The notes: a model not told the origin generated them from the letters alone. Counted from the first letter of the stretch, positions 46,272 through 55,826 are shown. The stretch: 64,000 bases of DNA from Blattabacterium cuenoti (GCF_014252375.1 NZ_CP059221.1:444001-508000), one strand, 5' to 3'. Numbers and translations: made by a program.

Positions 46272-48410
46272 ATGTCAAAAATTATAAAAGAGTCCATATC
46301 TTTGGAAGATGGTAGAAAAATAATTATAGAAACAGGATGTCTTGCTAAACAAGCGGATGGTTCTGCTACAGTTCGTGTGAATGATACTATGCTATTAGCC
46401 ACAGTAGTATCATCTACTTCGAAAATAAAAAAAGAAATAAATTTTTTCCCATTAACAATAGATTATAGAGAAAAATATTATGCAGGAGGTAAAATACCTG
46501 GAGGATTCATAAAAAGAGAAGGAAGACCGTCTAATGAAGAAATCTTAACAATGAGATTAGTAGATAGAGGATTAAGGCCTATGTTTCCAAATATTTTAAA
46601 TAAGGAAATACAAATTATGATATCTCTTTTATCTTACGATAAAACTGTATTACCGGATGGATTAGCAGGATTAGCTGCATCCGCAGCCTTATCTGTCTCC
46701 AATATCCCATTTAATGGACCTATATCTGAAGTACGAATAATTAGATCTGGAAAAAAATTTTTTATTAATCCAAGTTTAGAACAATTAAAAGAAGCAGATA
46801 TAGATTTAGTTGTAGGGGGGTCTAATGATTCTATTATTATGGTTGAAGGAGAAATGAAAGAGATACTAGAAATAGAATTTTTAGAAATTTTAGAAAAAGC
46901 TCATGAAGAAATAAAAAAACAAATTGAGGCACAAAATAAACTAATAAAAAAAATCAATAAACAAAAAATAAATAAAGAAATAAAATCTTCAGAAGAGAAT
47001 GAAATAAATATTTTATTAGAAGAAAAAGCAAATAATTTTTTTACAGAAAAAATTAAAAATATATATAAAAATAATTTTAATAAAAAAAATAGACTTATAA
47101 AAGAAAATTTATTATTAAATGAATTTAAAAATAAATTTTTTACAGAAAAAGAAATAGAAGAAAAAGATTTTTTAATTAATCAATCTTATGAAAAAATTAA
47201 AAAAAAATTAATAAGAAAATTATTAATAGAAAAAGGAATTAGAATTGATGGAAGAAAAAATAGAGAAATTCGTTCAATACATAGCTATGTAAATTATTTG
47301 CCTGGAGTACATGGTTCAGCCTTGTTCTCAAGAGGAGAAACTCAATCTTTAACTACAGTAACATTAGGATCATCATTAGATGCAAATAAAATTGATAATG
47401 TAATAATGGAAAATAATGAAAAGTTCTATTTACATTATAATTTTCCTCCTTTTTCAACAGGTGAAATACGTCATATTAGAGGAGTAAGTAGACGTGAAGT
47501 AGGTCATGGAAATTTAGCACAAAGAGCGTTAAAAAATATTATTCCTGATAGTCCTTATACAATTAGAGTTGTATCAGATATATTAGAATCTAATGGATCA
47601 TCATCTATGGCTACAGTTTGCGCTGCTAGCTTAGCATTAATGGACGCTGGAATATCTATAAAAAATCCTGTATCAGGTATATCAATGGGATTAATTATGG
47701 AAGATGATAAAAAAATAATTATTTCAGACATTTTAGGGGAAGAAGATTATTTTGGAGATTTAGATTTTAAGATAACAGGGACAAAAAATGGTATTACTGC
47801 TTGTCAAATGGACATAAAAAATTCTAAAAAAATAACATATGATATTTTAAAAAAAATTTTAATGCAAGCTTTAGAAGGTAGACTTTTTATTTTAGATAAA
47901 ATGATTAAAACTTTACCTAAATATAGAAAAAAAATGAAACCAAATACGCCAAAAATATATACGTTGGATATCCCAAAAAATTTTATAGGATCAGTTATTG
48001 GGCCAGGAGGAAGAATAATTCAAGATATACAATCACGTACTAATACTAATATTGTTATTGAAGAAAAAGATAAATTTGGTTACATAGAGATTGTAGGAAA
48101 AACTTACGAAAATATAGAAAATGCAATTAATATAATTAAAGAAATTACATTTATTCCAAAAATAGGAAAAGTTTATAAAGCAAAAGTAAAATCAATAAAA
48201 AATTTTGGGGCATTTGTAGAGATATCAAAAGGAGTTGAAGGATTATTACATATTTCAGAAATAGGATGGAAAAGATTAAATAAAATAGAAGAAGAATTAA
48301 ATATAGGTGATATGATTGATGTTAAAATAATGGAAATGGATGAAAAAAATAGGAGAATGAAATTATCTAGAAAAGTACTTATTCCTCGTCCAAATAAAAA
48401 AATGAATTAG
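46272..48410 (+). CDS. pnp: Polynucleotide phosphorylase
   Basis: Phosphorolytic 3'-5' exoribonuclease; 712 aa, full length. Two RNase PH domains (about 10-220 and 330-560) with a helical linker between, then KH with NFIGSVIGPGGRIIQDIQ and S1 with KSIKNFGAFVEISKGVEGLL. FSTGEIRHIRGVSRREVGHG is a hallmark of the second PH domain. The linker (about 220-320) is unusually Lys/Glu-rich. It follows rpsO directly and precedes sigA. With RNase Y it forms the RNA decay set. Confidence 0.97.
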   Translation: MSKIIKESISLEDGRKIIIETGCLAKQADGSATVRVNDTMLLATVVSSTSKIKKEINFFPLTIDYREKYYAGGKIPGGFIKREGRPSNEEILTMRLVDRGLRPMFPNILNKEIQIMISLLSYDKTVLPDGLAGLAASAALSVSNIPFNGPISEVRIIRSGKKFFINPSLEQLKEADIDLVVGGSNDSIIMVEGEMKEILEIEFLEILEKAHEEIKKQIEAQNKLIKKINKQKINKEIKSSEENEINILLEEKANNFFTEKIKNIYKNNFNKKNRLIKENLLLNEFKNKFFTEKEIEEKDFLINQSYEKIKKKLIRKLLIEKGIRIDGRKNREIRSIHSYVNYLPGVHGSALFSRGETQSLTTVTLGSSLDANKIDNVIMENNEKFYLHYNFPPFSTGEIRHIRGVSRREVGHGNLAQRALKNIIPDSPYTIRVVSDILESNGSSSMATVCAASLALMDAGISIKNPVSGISMGLIMEDDKKIIISDILGEEDYFGDLDFKITGTKNGITACQMDIKNSKKITYDILKKILMQALEGRLFILDKMIKTLPKYRKKMKPNTPKIYTLDIPKNFIGSVIGPGGRIIQDIQSRTNTNIVIEEKDKFGYIEIVGKTYENIENAINIIKEITFIPKIGKVYKAKVKSIKNFGAFVEISKGVEGLLHISEIGWKRLNKIEEELNIGDMIDVKIMEMDEKNRRMKLSRKVLIPRPNKKMN

Positions 48411-48427
48411 TAAAATAATATGATTAT

Positions 48428-49291
48428 ATGAGACAACTTAAAATTACTAAACAAGTAACAAATAGAGAATCTGAATCATTAGATAAATATCTTCATGAAA
48501 TTGGAAAAATACCATTATTAACTCCTGAAGAAGAAGTAGAATACGCTAGAAAAGCAAGAAATGGAGATAGTTCAGCTATTAATAAATTAGTAAATGCTAA
48601 CTTACGTTTTGTGGTATCAGTGGCTAAACAATATCAAAATCAAGGATTAAGTTTATGTGATTTAATTAATGAAGGAAATTTAGGATTAATAAAAGGAATA
48701 TTAAGATTCGACGAAACCAGAGGATTTAAATGCATTTCATATGTTGTATGGTGGATAAGACAAGCAATACTACAAGCTATTGCAGAACAATCACGTTCTA
48801 TAAGACAGCCAACAAATAAATTAGCATTATTAAATAAAATATTAAAAACTCTTGCTCAATTAGAACAAGAATTACATAGAACTCCTTCTATAAGAGAAAT
48901 AGCGGATTATTTAAAAATGAATGAAAAAGAAGTTGAAGATTCTATAAAAAATTCTGGTAGACATATTTCTATGGATGCACCATTAGTAGAAGGGGAAGAT
49001 TCTAATTTATATGATTTAGTAAGATCAAATGAATCACCTCGTCCAGATGAATTTTTAGAAAAAGAATCCTTGAAAAAGGATATAAAAAGAATTTTAGAAA
49101 CACTAAGTGAAAGAGAACGAAAGGTTATTGTTTTGCATTTTGGATTAAATGGATCTCCACCAATGACTTTAGAAGAAGTAGGTAAATTTTGTGATTTAAC
49201 AAGAGAAAGAGTAAGACAAATAGAAAGTATTGCTTTAAAAAGATTAAAACATTCATCAAGAAGTAAAATATTAAAACCTTATTTAGGGTAA
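48428..49291 (+). CDS. rpoD: Primary RNA polymerase sigma factor (RpoD/SigA)
   Basis: Housekeeping sigma factor; 287 aa, the short form normal for Bacteroidetes, which lack region 1.1. Region 1.2 is LDKYLHEIGKIPLLTPEEE, region 2 includes DLINEGNLGLIKG and ISYVVWWIRQAILQAIAEQS, region 3 follows from about 135, and region 4.2 ends with FCDLTRERVRQIESIALKRL. This factor in Bacteroidetes recognises TAnnTTTG at -7. It ends just before the oppositely transcribed tRNA-Arg. Confidence 0.96.
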   Translation: MRQLKITKQVTNRESESLDKYLHEIGKIPLLTPEEEVEYARKARNGDSSAINKLVNANLRFVVSVAKQYQNQGLSLCDLINEGNLGLIKGILRFDETRGFKCISYVVWWIRQAILQAIAEQSRSIRQPTNKLALLNKILKTLAQLEQELHRTPSIREIADYLKMNEKEVEDSIKNSGRHISMDAPLVEGEDSNLYDLVRSNESPRPDEFLEKESLKKDIKRILETLSERERKVIVLHFGLNGSPPMTLEEVGKFCDLTRERVRQIESIALKRLKHSSRSKILKPYLG

Positions 49292-49301
49292 AAAAATAAA
49301 A

Positions 49302-49375
49302 AGACCTCGAAGGGATTTGAACCCATAACCTTCTGATCCGTAATCAGATGCTCTATCCATTTGAGCTACGAGGCC
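49302..49375 (-). tRNA. tRNA-Arg (anticodon ACG)
   Basis: Minus-strand cloverleaf with acceptor GGCCTCG/CGAGGTC (one G-U), D arm GCTC/GAGC, anticodon stem TCTGA/TCAGA around TTACGGA (anticodon ACG, normally deaminated to ICG), and T loop TTCAAAT. The T stem has one U-U mismatch and the discriminator appears to be U, both slightly unusual. CCA is not encoded. It lies downstream of the tpiA terminator in the same direction. Confidence 0.92.
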
Positions 49376-49390
49376 TATAATTACAAATAT

Positions 49391-49435
49391 AAAAAAATTA
49401 AGATTGAACAATTTTTAAAAATTGTTCAATCTTAA
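49391..49435 (-). terminator. Intrinsic terminator of tpiA inside its coding end
   Basis: A 38-bp perfect palindrome (49398-49435) covers the last 11 codons and the stop of tpiA and is followed, in the direction of transcription, by seven T residues. That is the shape of a Rho-independent terminator, with the stem encoding KIEQFLKIVQS and the stop. On the plus strand no T tract follows, so it would act only on the tpiA side. Confidence 0.75.
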
Positions 49436-50159
49436 GAGATGATTTCCCTATTAATCCTCCATCAACATTATCACTATATATAATATCTTTTGCATTTAAA
49501 TGATTAATGCTTCCACCGTATAAAATAGATATTTTATTAGAAATAAAATTTCCATATTTTTTGTTAAAAATATTTCTAATAAATTTATGCATTTTTTTTA
49601 TTTGATTAATAGTTGCTGTTGATCCTGTTCCTATTGCCCATATAGGTTCATAAGCTATATGAATTAATTTAATTTCATCTGTAGAGCAATTAAATATTGT
49701 ATTATTTAATTGTTTTTCAATAATTGAATATTGATTATTTTTATTTCTATCTTCATATGTTTCTCCTATACAAAATATAACTTTTATTTTATGTTTTAAT
49801 GCTATTTTTAATTTTTTTAATAAAGAATTTTCATCTTCAAAAAAAATATTTCTTCTTTCACTATGTCCAATAATAACTATATTTATACCAATTGATTTCA
49901 ACATATATGCAGATATTTCTCCAGTATACGATCCTTTCTCTTTAAAATAAATATTTTGAGCTGCAATTTTTAATGAAGTTCCTTGAGATATTTGATTAGA
50001 TATATGTAAAAAGGGAAAAGATGGGGCTATAATAACTTCTTTATTATGAAAGATTTTTTTTTCATTAATATATTTTAAAAAATTTCTTAAAAAAGAAGTA
50101 GTTTCATGTAAATCATAATTCATTTTCCAATTTGCAACTATAATTTTTTTTTTCATCAT
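49398..50159 (-). CDS. tpiA: Triose-phosphate isomerase
   Basis: Interconverts glyceraldehyde 3-phosphate and dihydroxyacetone phosphate in glycolysis and gluconeogenesis; 253 aa. Catalytic residues are visible: Lys in VANWKMN near the start, His in IGHSERR (about 98), Glu in AYEPIWAIGTG (about 168-178), and the phosphate loop in LYGGSINHLNA. The last codons lie in a perfect palindrome that forms its terminator. It follows the DUF1599 gene by 1 base (ends abutting), as in other Bacteroidetes. Confidence 0.97.
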   Translation of the reverse strand: MMKKKIIVANWKMNYDLHETTSFLRNFLKYINEKKIFHNKEVIIAPSFPFLHISNQISQGTSLKIAAQNIYFKEKGSYTGEISAYMLKSIGINIVIIGHSERRNIFFEDENSLLKKLKIALKHKIKVIFCIGETYEDRNKNNQYSIIEKQLNNTIFNCSTDEIKLIHIAYEPIWAIGTGSTATINQIKKMHKFIRNIFNKKYGNFISNKISILYGGSINHLNAKDIIYSDNVDGGLIGKSSLKIEQFLKIVQS

Positions 50160-50160
50160 A

Positions 50161-50673
50161 TTACATTTTATTACAAGAATTGTTGATCGTTTTTTTTATT
50201 AAAAAAATAGTATAAATTAAAATTTCAAAATAAATTTTTTTTAGTTTTTTATTAGATAATCTATCTAAATTTTCCTTTAAATCTAAAATTTTTTTTATTA
50301 AAATATTTATATCAGAATTTATACAAAAATTCATATTATTAATAATATTTAATGTATTTCTTATATTTTTCTCATAAAAATTTATAACATCATAATTTGA
50401 TATTTTATTATTTTTTATATAAAAAACATCTAATTTAATTAATGCAATTAATAAATAATTAATAATATCTATATATGTATCTAATATATTTTCTCCTTTA
50501 ACGTGATAAAATCCTTTTAAAGAAATATTTCTTATTCTGATAATTTTAATGAAAATTTGATCTATAATAGAATGATTTTTTAAAATTTTCCACGATAAAC
50601 CATAACTTTCTAACTTATAGAAAAAAATTTTCTTACATCTTTTAATAAAAAAATATATATAATTATAATTCAT
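50161..50673 (-). CDS. DUF1599 domain protein
   Basis: Conserved Bacteroidetes protein of unknown function. I start it at the ATG at 50673 (170 aa), where the chain begins MNYNYIYFFIKRCKKIFFYK as homologues do; an in-frame start at 50757 adds 28 hydrophobic residues unlike the family and runs into folP. The signature YGLSWKILKNHSIIDQIFIK followed by RIRNISLKG identifies DUF1599. The family tends to sit beside folP and tpiA, as here. Some DUF1599 proteins resemble nucleotide-binding all-alpha folds, but function is unknown. Confidence 0.85.
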   Translation of the reverse strand: MNYNYIYFFIKRCKKIFFYKLESYGLSWKILKNHSIIDQIFIKIIRIRNISLKGFYHVKGENILDTYIDIINYLLIALIKLDVFYIKNNKISNYDVINFYEKNIRNTLNIINNMNFCINSDINILIKKILDLKENLDRLSNKKLKKIYFEILIYTIFLIKKTINNSCNKM

Positions 50674-50711
50674 AACTAAACTAAAATTAAAATACAATAA
50701 AAAATAATTTA

Positions 50712-51548
50712 ATAACAATAAATTGTTCTGGTACTTTATTAAAATTTGACAAACCAAAAATTATGGGGATTGTTAATTTAACTCCTGATTCTTTTTATGA
50801 TGGAGGTTTTCTTGATTCAGAATTAAAAATATTGAAACATGTAGAATTTTTAATAAAAAGTGGAGTTGATATTGTTGATATAGGAGGATGTTCTACTAAA
50901 CCAGGATCTAAAATAATATCAGAAGAAAAAGAATTAAAAAGAGTAATAAATCCAATTAGAGCAATAATAAAAAACTTTCCAAAAATTTTAATATCTATAG
51001 ATACGTTTAGAAGTAAAATTGCAAAAGAAGCAATAGAATCAGGAGTTGTTATTGTTAATGATATTTCAGGAGGTGAATTAGATAAAAAAATGTATTCAAT
51101 AATAAGTAAATTCCAAATACCATACATATTAAATCATATGAAAGGAATTCCAGAATATATGCAAAAAAATATTTTCTATAAAGAAAATATAATAATAGAA
51201 ATAAATAAATTTTTTTCAAAAAAAATTTTCTTATTGAAAAAATATGGAATAAATGACATTATTTTAGATCCTGGATTTGGATTTGGAAAAACAATTAAAC
51301 AAAATTTTCAATTATTAAAACATATAAATTTATTTGGTTTTAAAGATTATTTAATATTAATAGGAATATCTAGAAAATCAATGATAAAAAATTTATTAAA
51401 AATATATAACAATAAAAATTTATTAAATGCAACTTCTATTATACATACAATAGCGTTAATAAAAGATGTAGTAAAATTAATTAGAGTTCATGATGTTAAA
51501 GAAGCACTAGAATGCATAAAAATTATAGATTTTTATAAAAAAATTTAA
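50712..51548 (+). CDS. folP: Dihydropteroate synthase
   Basis: Joins p-aminobenzoate to the pterin in folate synthesis. Motifs NLTPDSFYDGG, CSTKPGS, VNDISGG, DPGFGFGKT, GISRKS and RVHDV are all present. The first ATG is at 50763, but 17 in-frame residues before it (ITINCSGTLLKFDKPKI) match the FolP N-terminus, and no ATG, GTG or TTG occurs between the upstream stop and 50763. I therefore place the start at the ATA at 50712, giving 278 aa; a truncated protein from 50763 (261 aa) is the alternative. Divergent from DUF1599. Confidence 0.9.
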   Translation: MTINCSGTLLKFDKPKIMGIVNLTPDSFYDGGFLDSELKILKHVEFLIKSGVDIVDIGGCSTKPGSKIISEEKELKRVINPIRAIIKNFPKILISIDTFRSKIAKEAIESGVVIVNDISGGELDKKMYSIISKFQIPYILNHMKGIPEYMQKNIFYKENIIIEINKFFSKKIFLLKKYGINDIILDPGFGFGKTIKQNFQLLKHINLFGFKDYLILIGISRKSMIKNLLKIYNNKNLLNATSIIHTIALIKDVVKLIRVHDVKEALECIKIIDFYKKI

Positions 51549-51615
51549 ATAAAATATAATAAAATAATATAATTCATTACTTTACTTTAAATTAAAAATT
51601 TAGGTATAAAAATTC

Positions 51616-52938
51616 ATGAAAATAAAATATGTATATAAAAAATATTATAATATTTCTACAGGAATAGAAACAAATAGCAAAAAAGTTAGTAAAGGATCTA
51701 TTTTTATTGCTTTAAAAGGTGAAAATTTTGATGGAAATAAATTTGTAAAAGAAGCAATAAATAATGGAGCATTATTAGTAATTATGGATAATAATAAATA
51801 TTTTTTTTCTTGTGAAAAAATATTTCTTGTAAAAGATTCGTTAACTTTTTTACAACAATTAGCAGTCTATCATAGATATAAAAATATGCATATTCCTATA
51901 ATAGCGATTACAGGTAGTAATGGAAAAACCACTACTAAAGAACTTACAAAAAATGTTTTATTAAAAAAATATAAAAAAGTACATTACACAAAATACAATT
52001 ATAATAACCATATAGGAATTCCATTAACTATATTATCTATGCCAAAAGATACAGATATCTCTATTATTGAAATAGGAGCTAGTCACAAAAAAGAAATAAA
52101 AAATATGTGTAATATAATTAATCCTGATTATGGTTACATTACAAATTTTGGTAAAGCTCATATGGAAGGATTTGGAAGTGTAGATGGAATTATACATGGT
52201 AAATTAGAATTATATGAATTTATAAAAAAAACCAATAAATTTGTTTTTGTAAATGGAGATGATCCTATTCAATTAGATAATAGCAAAAATATTAAAAGAT
52301 TTATTTTTTCTGGAAAAAAAAATAAAAATTCTGATGTAATATTAAAATACATATGTAATAAAAAAAATATATATTCAACGTTATCTATTAATAACGTGAT
52401 TATTAAATCATCATTAGTAGGAAATTATAATTCATATAATATAGCATTTTCTATTATTGTAGGTATTTATTTTAAAATTAAATTGAAAAATATTAAAAAT
52501 GCAATAGAAGAATACGTTCCAAATAACTATCGATCTCAAATTTTAGAAAAAAAAAATAGTAAAATTATAGTTGATTGTTATAATGCAAATCCAACTAGTA
52601 TGATAAAATCATTAAATTTTTTTAAAAATAATTTTATAGGGAATAAAATGGTTATATTAGGAGATATGTTGGAATTAGGTTCTTTTTCTGAAAAAGAGCA
52701 TGAAAACATAATTTTGTTTTTAAAAAATAGCAATATAAGTATTGCCTATTTAATAGGAGATATTTTTTTTAATACTAAAAAAATAAATTCTAAAAAAATA
52801 AAAATAATAAAGTTTTTAAAAAAAAAAATGTTTATTAAATGGATAAAAGTAAATCCTATAAAAAATATAAAGTATATTTTTATTAAAGGATCTAGAAAAA
52901 TTGGATTAGAAGAAACTATTCCATTTATTGATCCATGA
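51616..52938 (+). CDS. murF: UDP-MurNAc-tripeptide--D-Ala-D-Ala ligase
   Basis: Adds D-Ala-D-Ala to the UDP-MurNAc tripeptide, the last cytoplasmic step of peptidoglycan precursor synthesis; 440 aa. The N-terminal uridine domain has STGIETNSKKVSKGSIFIAL, the central ATP site has AITGSNGKTTTKEL (about 97-110), and the C-terminal ligase domain starts around YVPNNYRSQILE with DCYNANPTSM. It uses the product of ddl. pdhA begins about 60 bases downstream. Confidence 0.96.
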   Translation: MKIKYVYKKYYNISTGIETNSKKVSKGSIFIALKGENFDGNKFVKEAINNGALLVIMDNNKYFFSCEKIFLVKDSLTFLQQLAVYHRYKNMHIPIIAITGSNGKTTTKELTKNVLLKKYKKVHYTKYNYNNHIGIPLTILSMPKDTDISIIEIGASHKKEIKNMCNIINPDYGYITNFGKAHMEGFGSVDGIIHGKLELYEFIKKTNKFVFVNGDDPIQLDNSKNIKRFIFSGKKNKNSDVILKYICNKKNIYSTLSINNVIIKSSLVGNYNSYNIAFSIIVGIYFKIKLKNIKNAIEEYVPNNYRSQILEKKNSKIIVDCYNANPTSMIKSLNFFKNNFIGNKMVILGDMLELGSFSEKEHENIILFLKNSNISIAYLIGDIFFNTKKINSKKIKIIKFLKKKMFIKWIKVNPIKNIKYIFIKGSRKIGLEETIPFIDP

Positions 52939-52999
52939 AATAACTAAAAAATATTACTTTTGTATAAAAAAATTTCATAAAAGCATAAAAATTTTTTTT

Positions 53000-53989
53000 A
53001 TGAAAAAAATAACTGCAGAAATTTATATAAAATGGTTTAAAGATATGTCTTTTTGGAGAAAATTTGAAGATAAATGTCGTTCTTTATACTTAAAACAAAA
53101 AATTAGAGGATTTTTACATTTATATAGTGGACAGGAAGCTATTCCGGCTGGATTAATACATGCTATGGATATGTCAAAAGATAATATCATAACTGCTTAT
53201 AGATGTCATATAATTCCTATAGCTATGGGAACTGATCCTAAAGAAGTAATGTCAGAACTTTTAGGTAAAAAAACTGGAACATCTCATGGAATAGGTGGTT
53301 CTATGCATATTTTTAGTAAAAAAAATAGATTTTATGGAGGACATGGAATTGTTGGTGGACAAATACCATTAGGAGCAGGAATATCATTTGCTGATAAATA
53401 CTTTAAAAGAAAATCTGTTACATTAACATTAATGGGTGATGGTGCAGTAAGACAAGGATCTTTACATGAAACATTTAACATGGCAATGTTGTGGAAACTT
53501 CCTATAATTTTTATATGTGAGAATAATAAATATGCTATGGGGACTTCTGTTGAAAGAAGTTCTAATATTGAAGATATATATAAAATAGGATTATCATATG
53601 GGATACCATCTTATCCAATAGATGGAATGAATCCTGAAGAAATAGCAAAAAATGCATTTTTTGCTATTGAAAAAGCTAGAAACGGAAAAGGAGCCACATT
53701 TTTAGAAATAAGAACTTATCGTTATAGAGGACATTCTATGTCCGATGCTGAATCATATCGTAGCAAAGAAGAAATACTGTTTTATAAAAAAAAAGATCCT
53801 ATTTTAAGGATAAAAAATATTATTAAAAAAAATAATTGGAAAACTGAAGAAGATATAAAAGATTTAGAAAATGAAATAAAAAAAAAGATAGATTATTGTG
53901 TTGAATTTGCAGAAAAATCTTCATATCCTTCTATAAATGATATGTATGATTTTGTTTATTCTGAAACAGAATATCCTTTTTTGAATTAA
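53000..53989 (+). CDS. pdhA: Pyruvate dehydrogenase E1 component, alpha subunit
   Basis: Thiamin-diphosphate decarboxylase subunit of the pyruvate dehydrogenase complex; 329 aa. I use the ATG at 53000, which gives the usual short N-terminus; an in-frame start at 52928 overlaps murF and adds 24 residues. The TPP motif GDGAVRQGSLHETFNMA starts at about 146 and ends in CENN; the phosphorylation-loop-like YRYRGHSMSDAESYR follows. Only the alpha subunit is here; E1-beta must be elsewhere, as in other Flavobacteria. It is followed by pdhC. Confidence 0.96.
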   Translation: MKKITAEIYIKWFKDMSFWRKFEDKCRSLYLKQKIRGFLHLYSGQEAIPAGLIHAMDMSKDNIITAYRCHIIPIAMGTDPKEVMSELLGKKTGTSHGIGGSMHIFSKKNRFYGGHGIVGGQIPLGAGISFADKYFKRKSVTLTLMGDGAVRQGSLHETFNMAMLWKLPIIFICENNKYAMGTSVERSSNIEDIYKIGLSYGIPSYPIDGMNPEEIAKNAFFAIEKARNGKGATFLEIRTYRYRGHSMSDAESYRSKEEILFYKKKDPILRIKNIIKKNNWKTEEDIKDLENEIKKKIDYCVEFAEKSSYPSINDMYDFVYSETEYPFLN

Positions 53990-54026
53990 AAAATTTATTT
54001 ATTATTTTATAAAACAAAATAAAAAT

Positions 54027-55139
54027 ATGGCAGAAATAATATCTATGCCCCAGTTAAGTGATACCATGGAAGAAGGAACAGTAATAAAATGGAACAAAAA
54101 AGTAGGAGAAAAAGTTTTAGAAGGTGAAATTTTAGCAGAAATAGAAACTGATAAAGCTATTCAAGATTTTGAGATAGACATTAGTGGTACTTTATTGTTT
54201 ATAGGTGTTAAAGAAGGGGAAAGAACAAAAGTTAATGATATAATAGCAATTATAGGAGAAGAAGGAGAAGATATAAATCACATTATTAAATCAAAAAAAA
54301 ATAAAAAACTTAATAAAAGTAAAAGAATATTTATTTCTCCTGTAGCAAAAAAATTAGTTAAAGAAAAAGATTTTTCATTAGAAAAAATACACGGAACTGG
54401 AAATAATGGGAGAATTATTAAAAGAGATATTGAATCAAAAAACAATAGTAATTATAAAGAAAATAGAGTTTATCATTCTTTAATGAGAAAAAAAATTGCA
54501 GAAAGACTTTCCTATTCAAAATTTTCATCTCCTCATTATTATCTATTTATGGATATAAATGTTGATAAATTAATTAAATTAAGAAAAAATTTTAATGAAA
54601 AACTTTCTAATGAAGAAAGAATATCATTCAATGATATTATAATTAAAGCTTCAGCTAAATCTCTGGAAAAAAATTTTAAGATGAATGTTTCTTGGAATAA
54701 AGATTATATATCGTTATATAGCGATATAAATATTGGTTTTGCTGTTGCTATTGATGATGGATTGATTGTCCCTGTTATAAAAAATGCTAATAAAAAATCT
54801 ATATTACAAATTTCGAAAGAAGTAAAAGAAAAAATAATACTTTCTAAATCTAAAAAAATATCTTCAGAAGAATTATATAGTAGTACTTTTACTATATCTA
54901 ATTTAGGAATGTATGGAATAGATTCTTTTACATCTATTATTAACAGCCCAAATTCATCTATATTATCCATAGGATCTATAACTGAACGTCCAATTGTAAA
55001 AAACTCAAAAATAGAAGTAGGAAATATTATGAAAATCACATTGTCTTGTGATCATAGGTTAATAGATGGATCTACTGGTAGTGATTATATTAGATCAATA
55101 AAAAAATATATAGAAGATCCTATAACAATATTATTATAA
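54027..55139 (+). CDS. pdhC: Dihydrolipoyl acetyltransferase (E2)
   Basis: Core of the pyruvate dehydrogenase complex; 370 aa, short because it has one lipoyl domain. The lipoylated lysine is K43 in EIETDKAIQDFE, the peripheral-subunit-binding domain is ISPVAKKLVKEKDFSLE (about 98-135), and the catalytic domain ends with LSCDHRLIDGSTG (H343, D347). Linkers between domains are short and Lys-rich. It follows pdhA by 37 bases and overlaps the convergent terC-like gene by 6. Confidence 0.96.
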   Translation: MAEIISMPQLSDTMEEGTVIKWNKKVGEKVLEGEILAEIETDKAIQDFEIDISGTLLFIGVKEGERTKVNDIIAIIGEEGEDINHIIKSKKNKKLNKSKRIFISPVAKKLVKEKDFSLEKIHGTGNNGRIIKRDIESKNNSNYKENRVYHSLMRKKIAERLSYSKFSSPHYYLFMDINVDKLIKLRKNFNEKLSNEERISFNDIIIKASAKSLEKNFKMNVSWNKDYISLYSDINIGFAVAIDDGLIVPVIKNANKKSILQISKEVKEKIILSKSKKISSEELYSSTFTISNLGMYGIDSFTSIINSPNSSILSIGSITERPIVKNSKIEVGNIMKITLSCDHRLIDGSTGSDYIRSIKKYIEDPITILL

Positions 55140-55826
55140 TTTTTTTCTTTTAAAAAAAAATGGAGTTATAAATATAATTAGTATTATTAAAGTAAATATA
55201 TTTTCATAATAATTATTAAATTGTTCAATTAAATATTCTTCAATAAAAAATGAAATAGATAATTTAATTCCTAATAATATCATAATAATAAATATAGAAT
55301 TATTTAATATTGGAAATTTTTTTATTATTTTAATAAAAAAATTTGTAGATAATCTTATAGAAAAAATTCCTATAAATGATCCTAATAATATTAAAAATAT
55401 ATTTTTTGATAAAGCAATAGATGCAAATATATTATCTATAGAAAAAGATAGATCGACTATTTCCATCATTATTATAGTTTTCCAAAGACTATAGTTTTTA
55501 TTTATATCTCTTAATATTTTTTTATTTTTTCTTATAAAAAAATTATTAATTCCAATAATAATTAAATATAAACCTCCTACTAATTTAATCCATTGTATTT
55601 TCATTAAAAATGAAATAAATACTAAACACAATATTCTAAAAAAATAAGCACCTAAAATACCATATTTTATTGCTTTTTTTCTATCTTTATTATCTTTTAA
55701 ATTTAATATCATAGAAGATAATATTATGGCATTATCTATAGATAAAATACTTTCTATTATAATTAAATTTCCAATTATAGAGATTGATAATATAGGATTA
55801 CTAATAATATCTTTTATATACTCCAT
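55134..55826 (-). CDS. TerC family integral membrane protein
   Basis: Multi-pass inner-membrane protein of the TerC/Alx family, some members of which export manganese; 230 aa with about seven helices. The paired acidic motifs IIESILSIDNAIIL near the N-terminus and VDLSFSIDNIFASIAL in the middle, which supply the metal-binding acidic residues, define the family. No partner is obvious. It overlaps pdhC convergently by 6 bases and lies downstream of the ABC exporter on the same strand. Confidence 0.9.
   Translation of the reverse strand: MEYIKDIISNPILSISIIGNLIIIESILSIDNAIILSSMILNLKDNKDRKKAIKYGILGAYFFRILCLVFISFLMKIQWIKLVGGLYLIIIGINNFFIRKNKKILRDINKNYSLWKTIIMMEIVDLSFSIDNIFASIALSKNIFLILLGSFIGIFSIRLSTNFFIKIIKKFPILNNSIFIIMILLGIKLSISFFIEEYLIEQFNNYYENIFTLIILIIFITPFFFKRKKL
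55139..55161. terminator. Possible hairpin at the pdhC/terC junction
   Basis: Eight-base arms of one A and seven T (55139-55146) and the complement (55154-55161) around a 7-base loop lie over the convergent ends. The stem is all A-T, so it would be weak. Confidence 0.25.

Noticed and set aside
50674-50757. Longer start for the DUF1599 gene
   Set aside because: The added residues do not resemble the family and overlap the folP N-terminal coding region.
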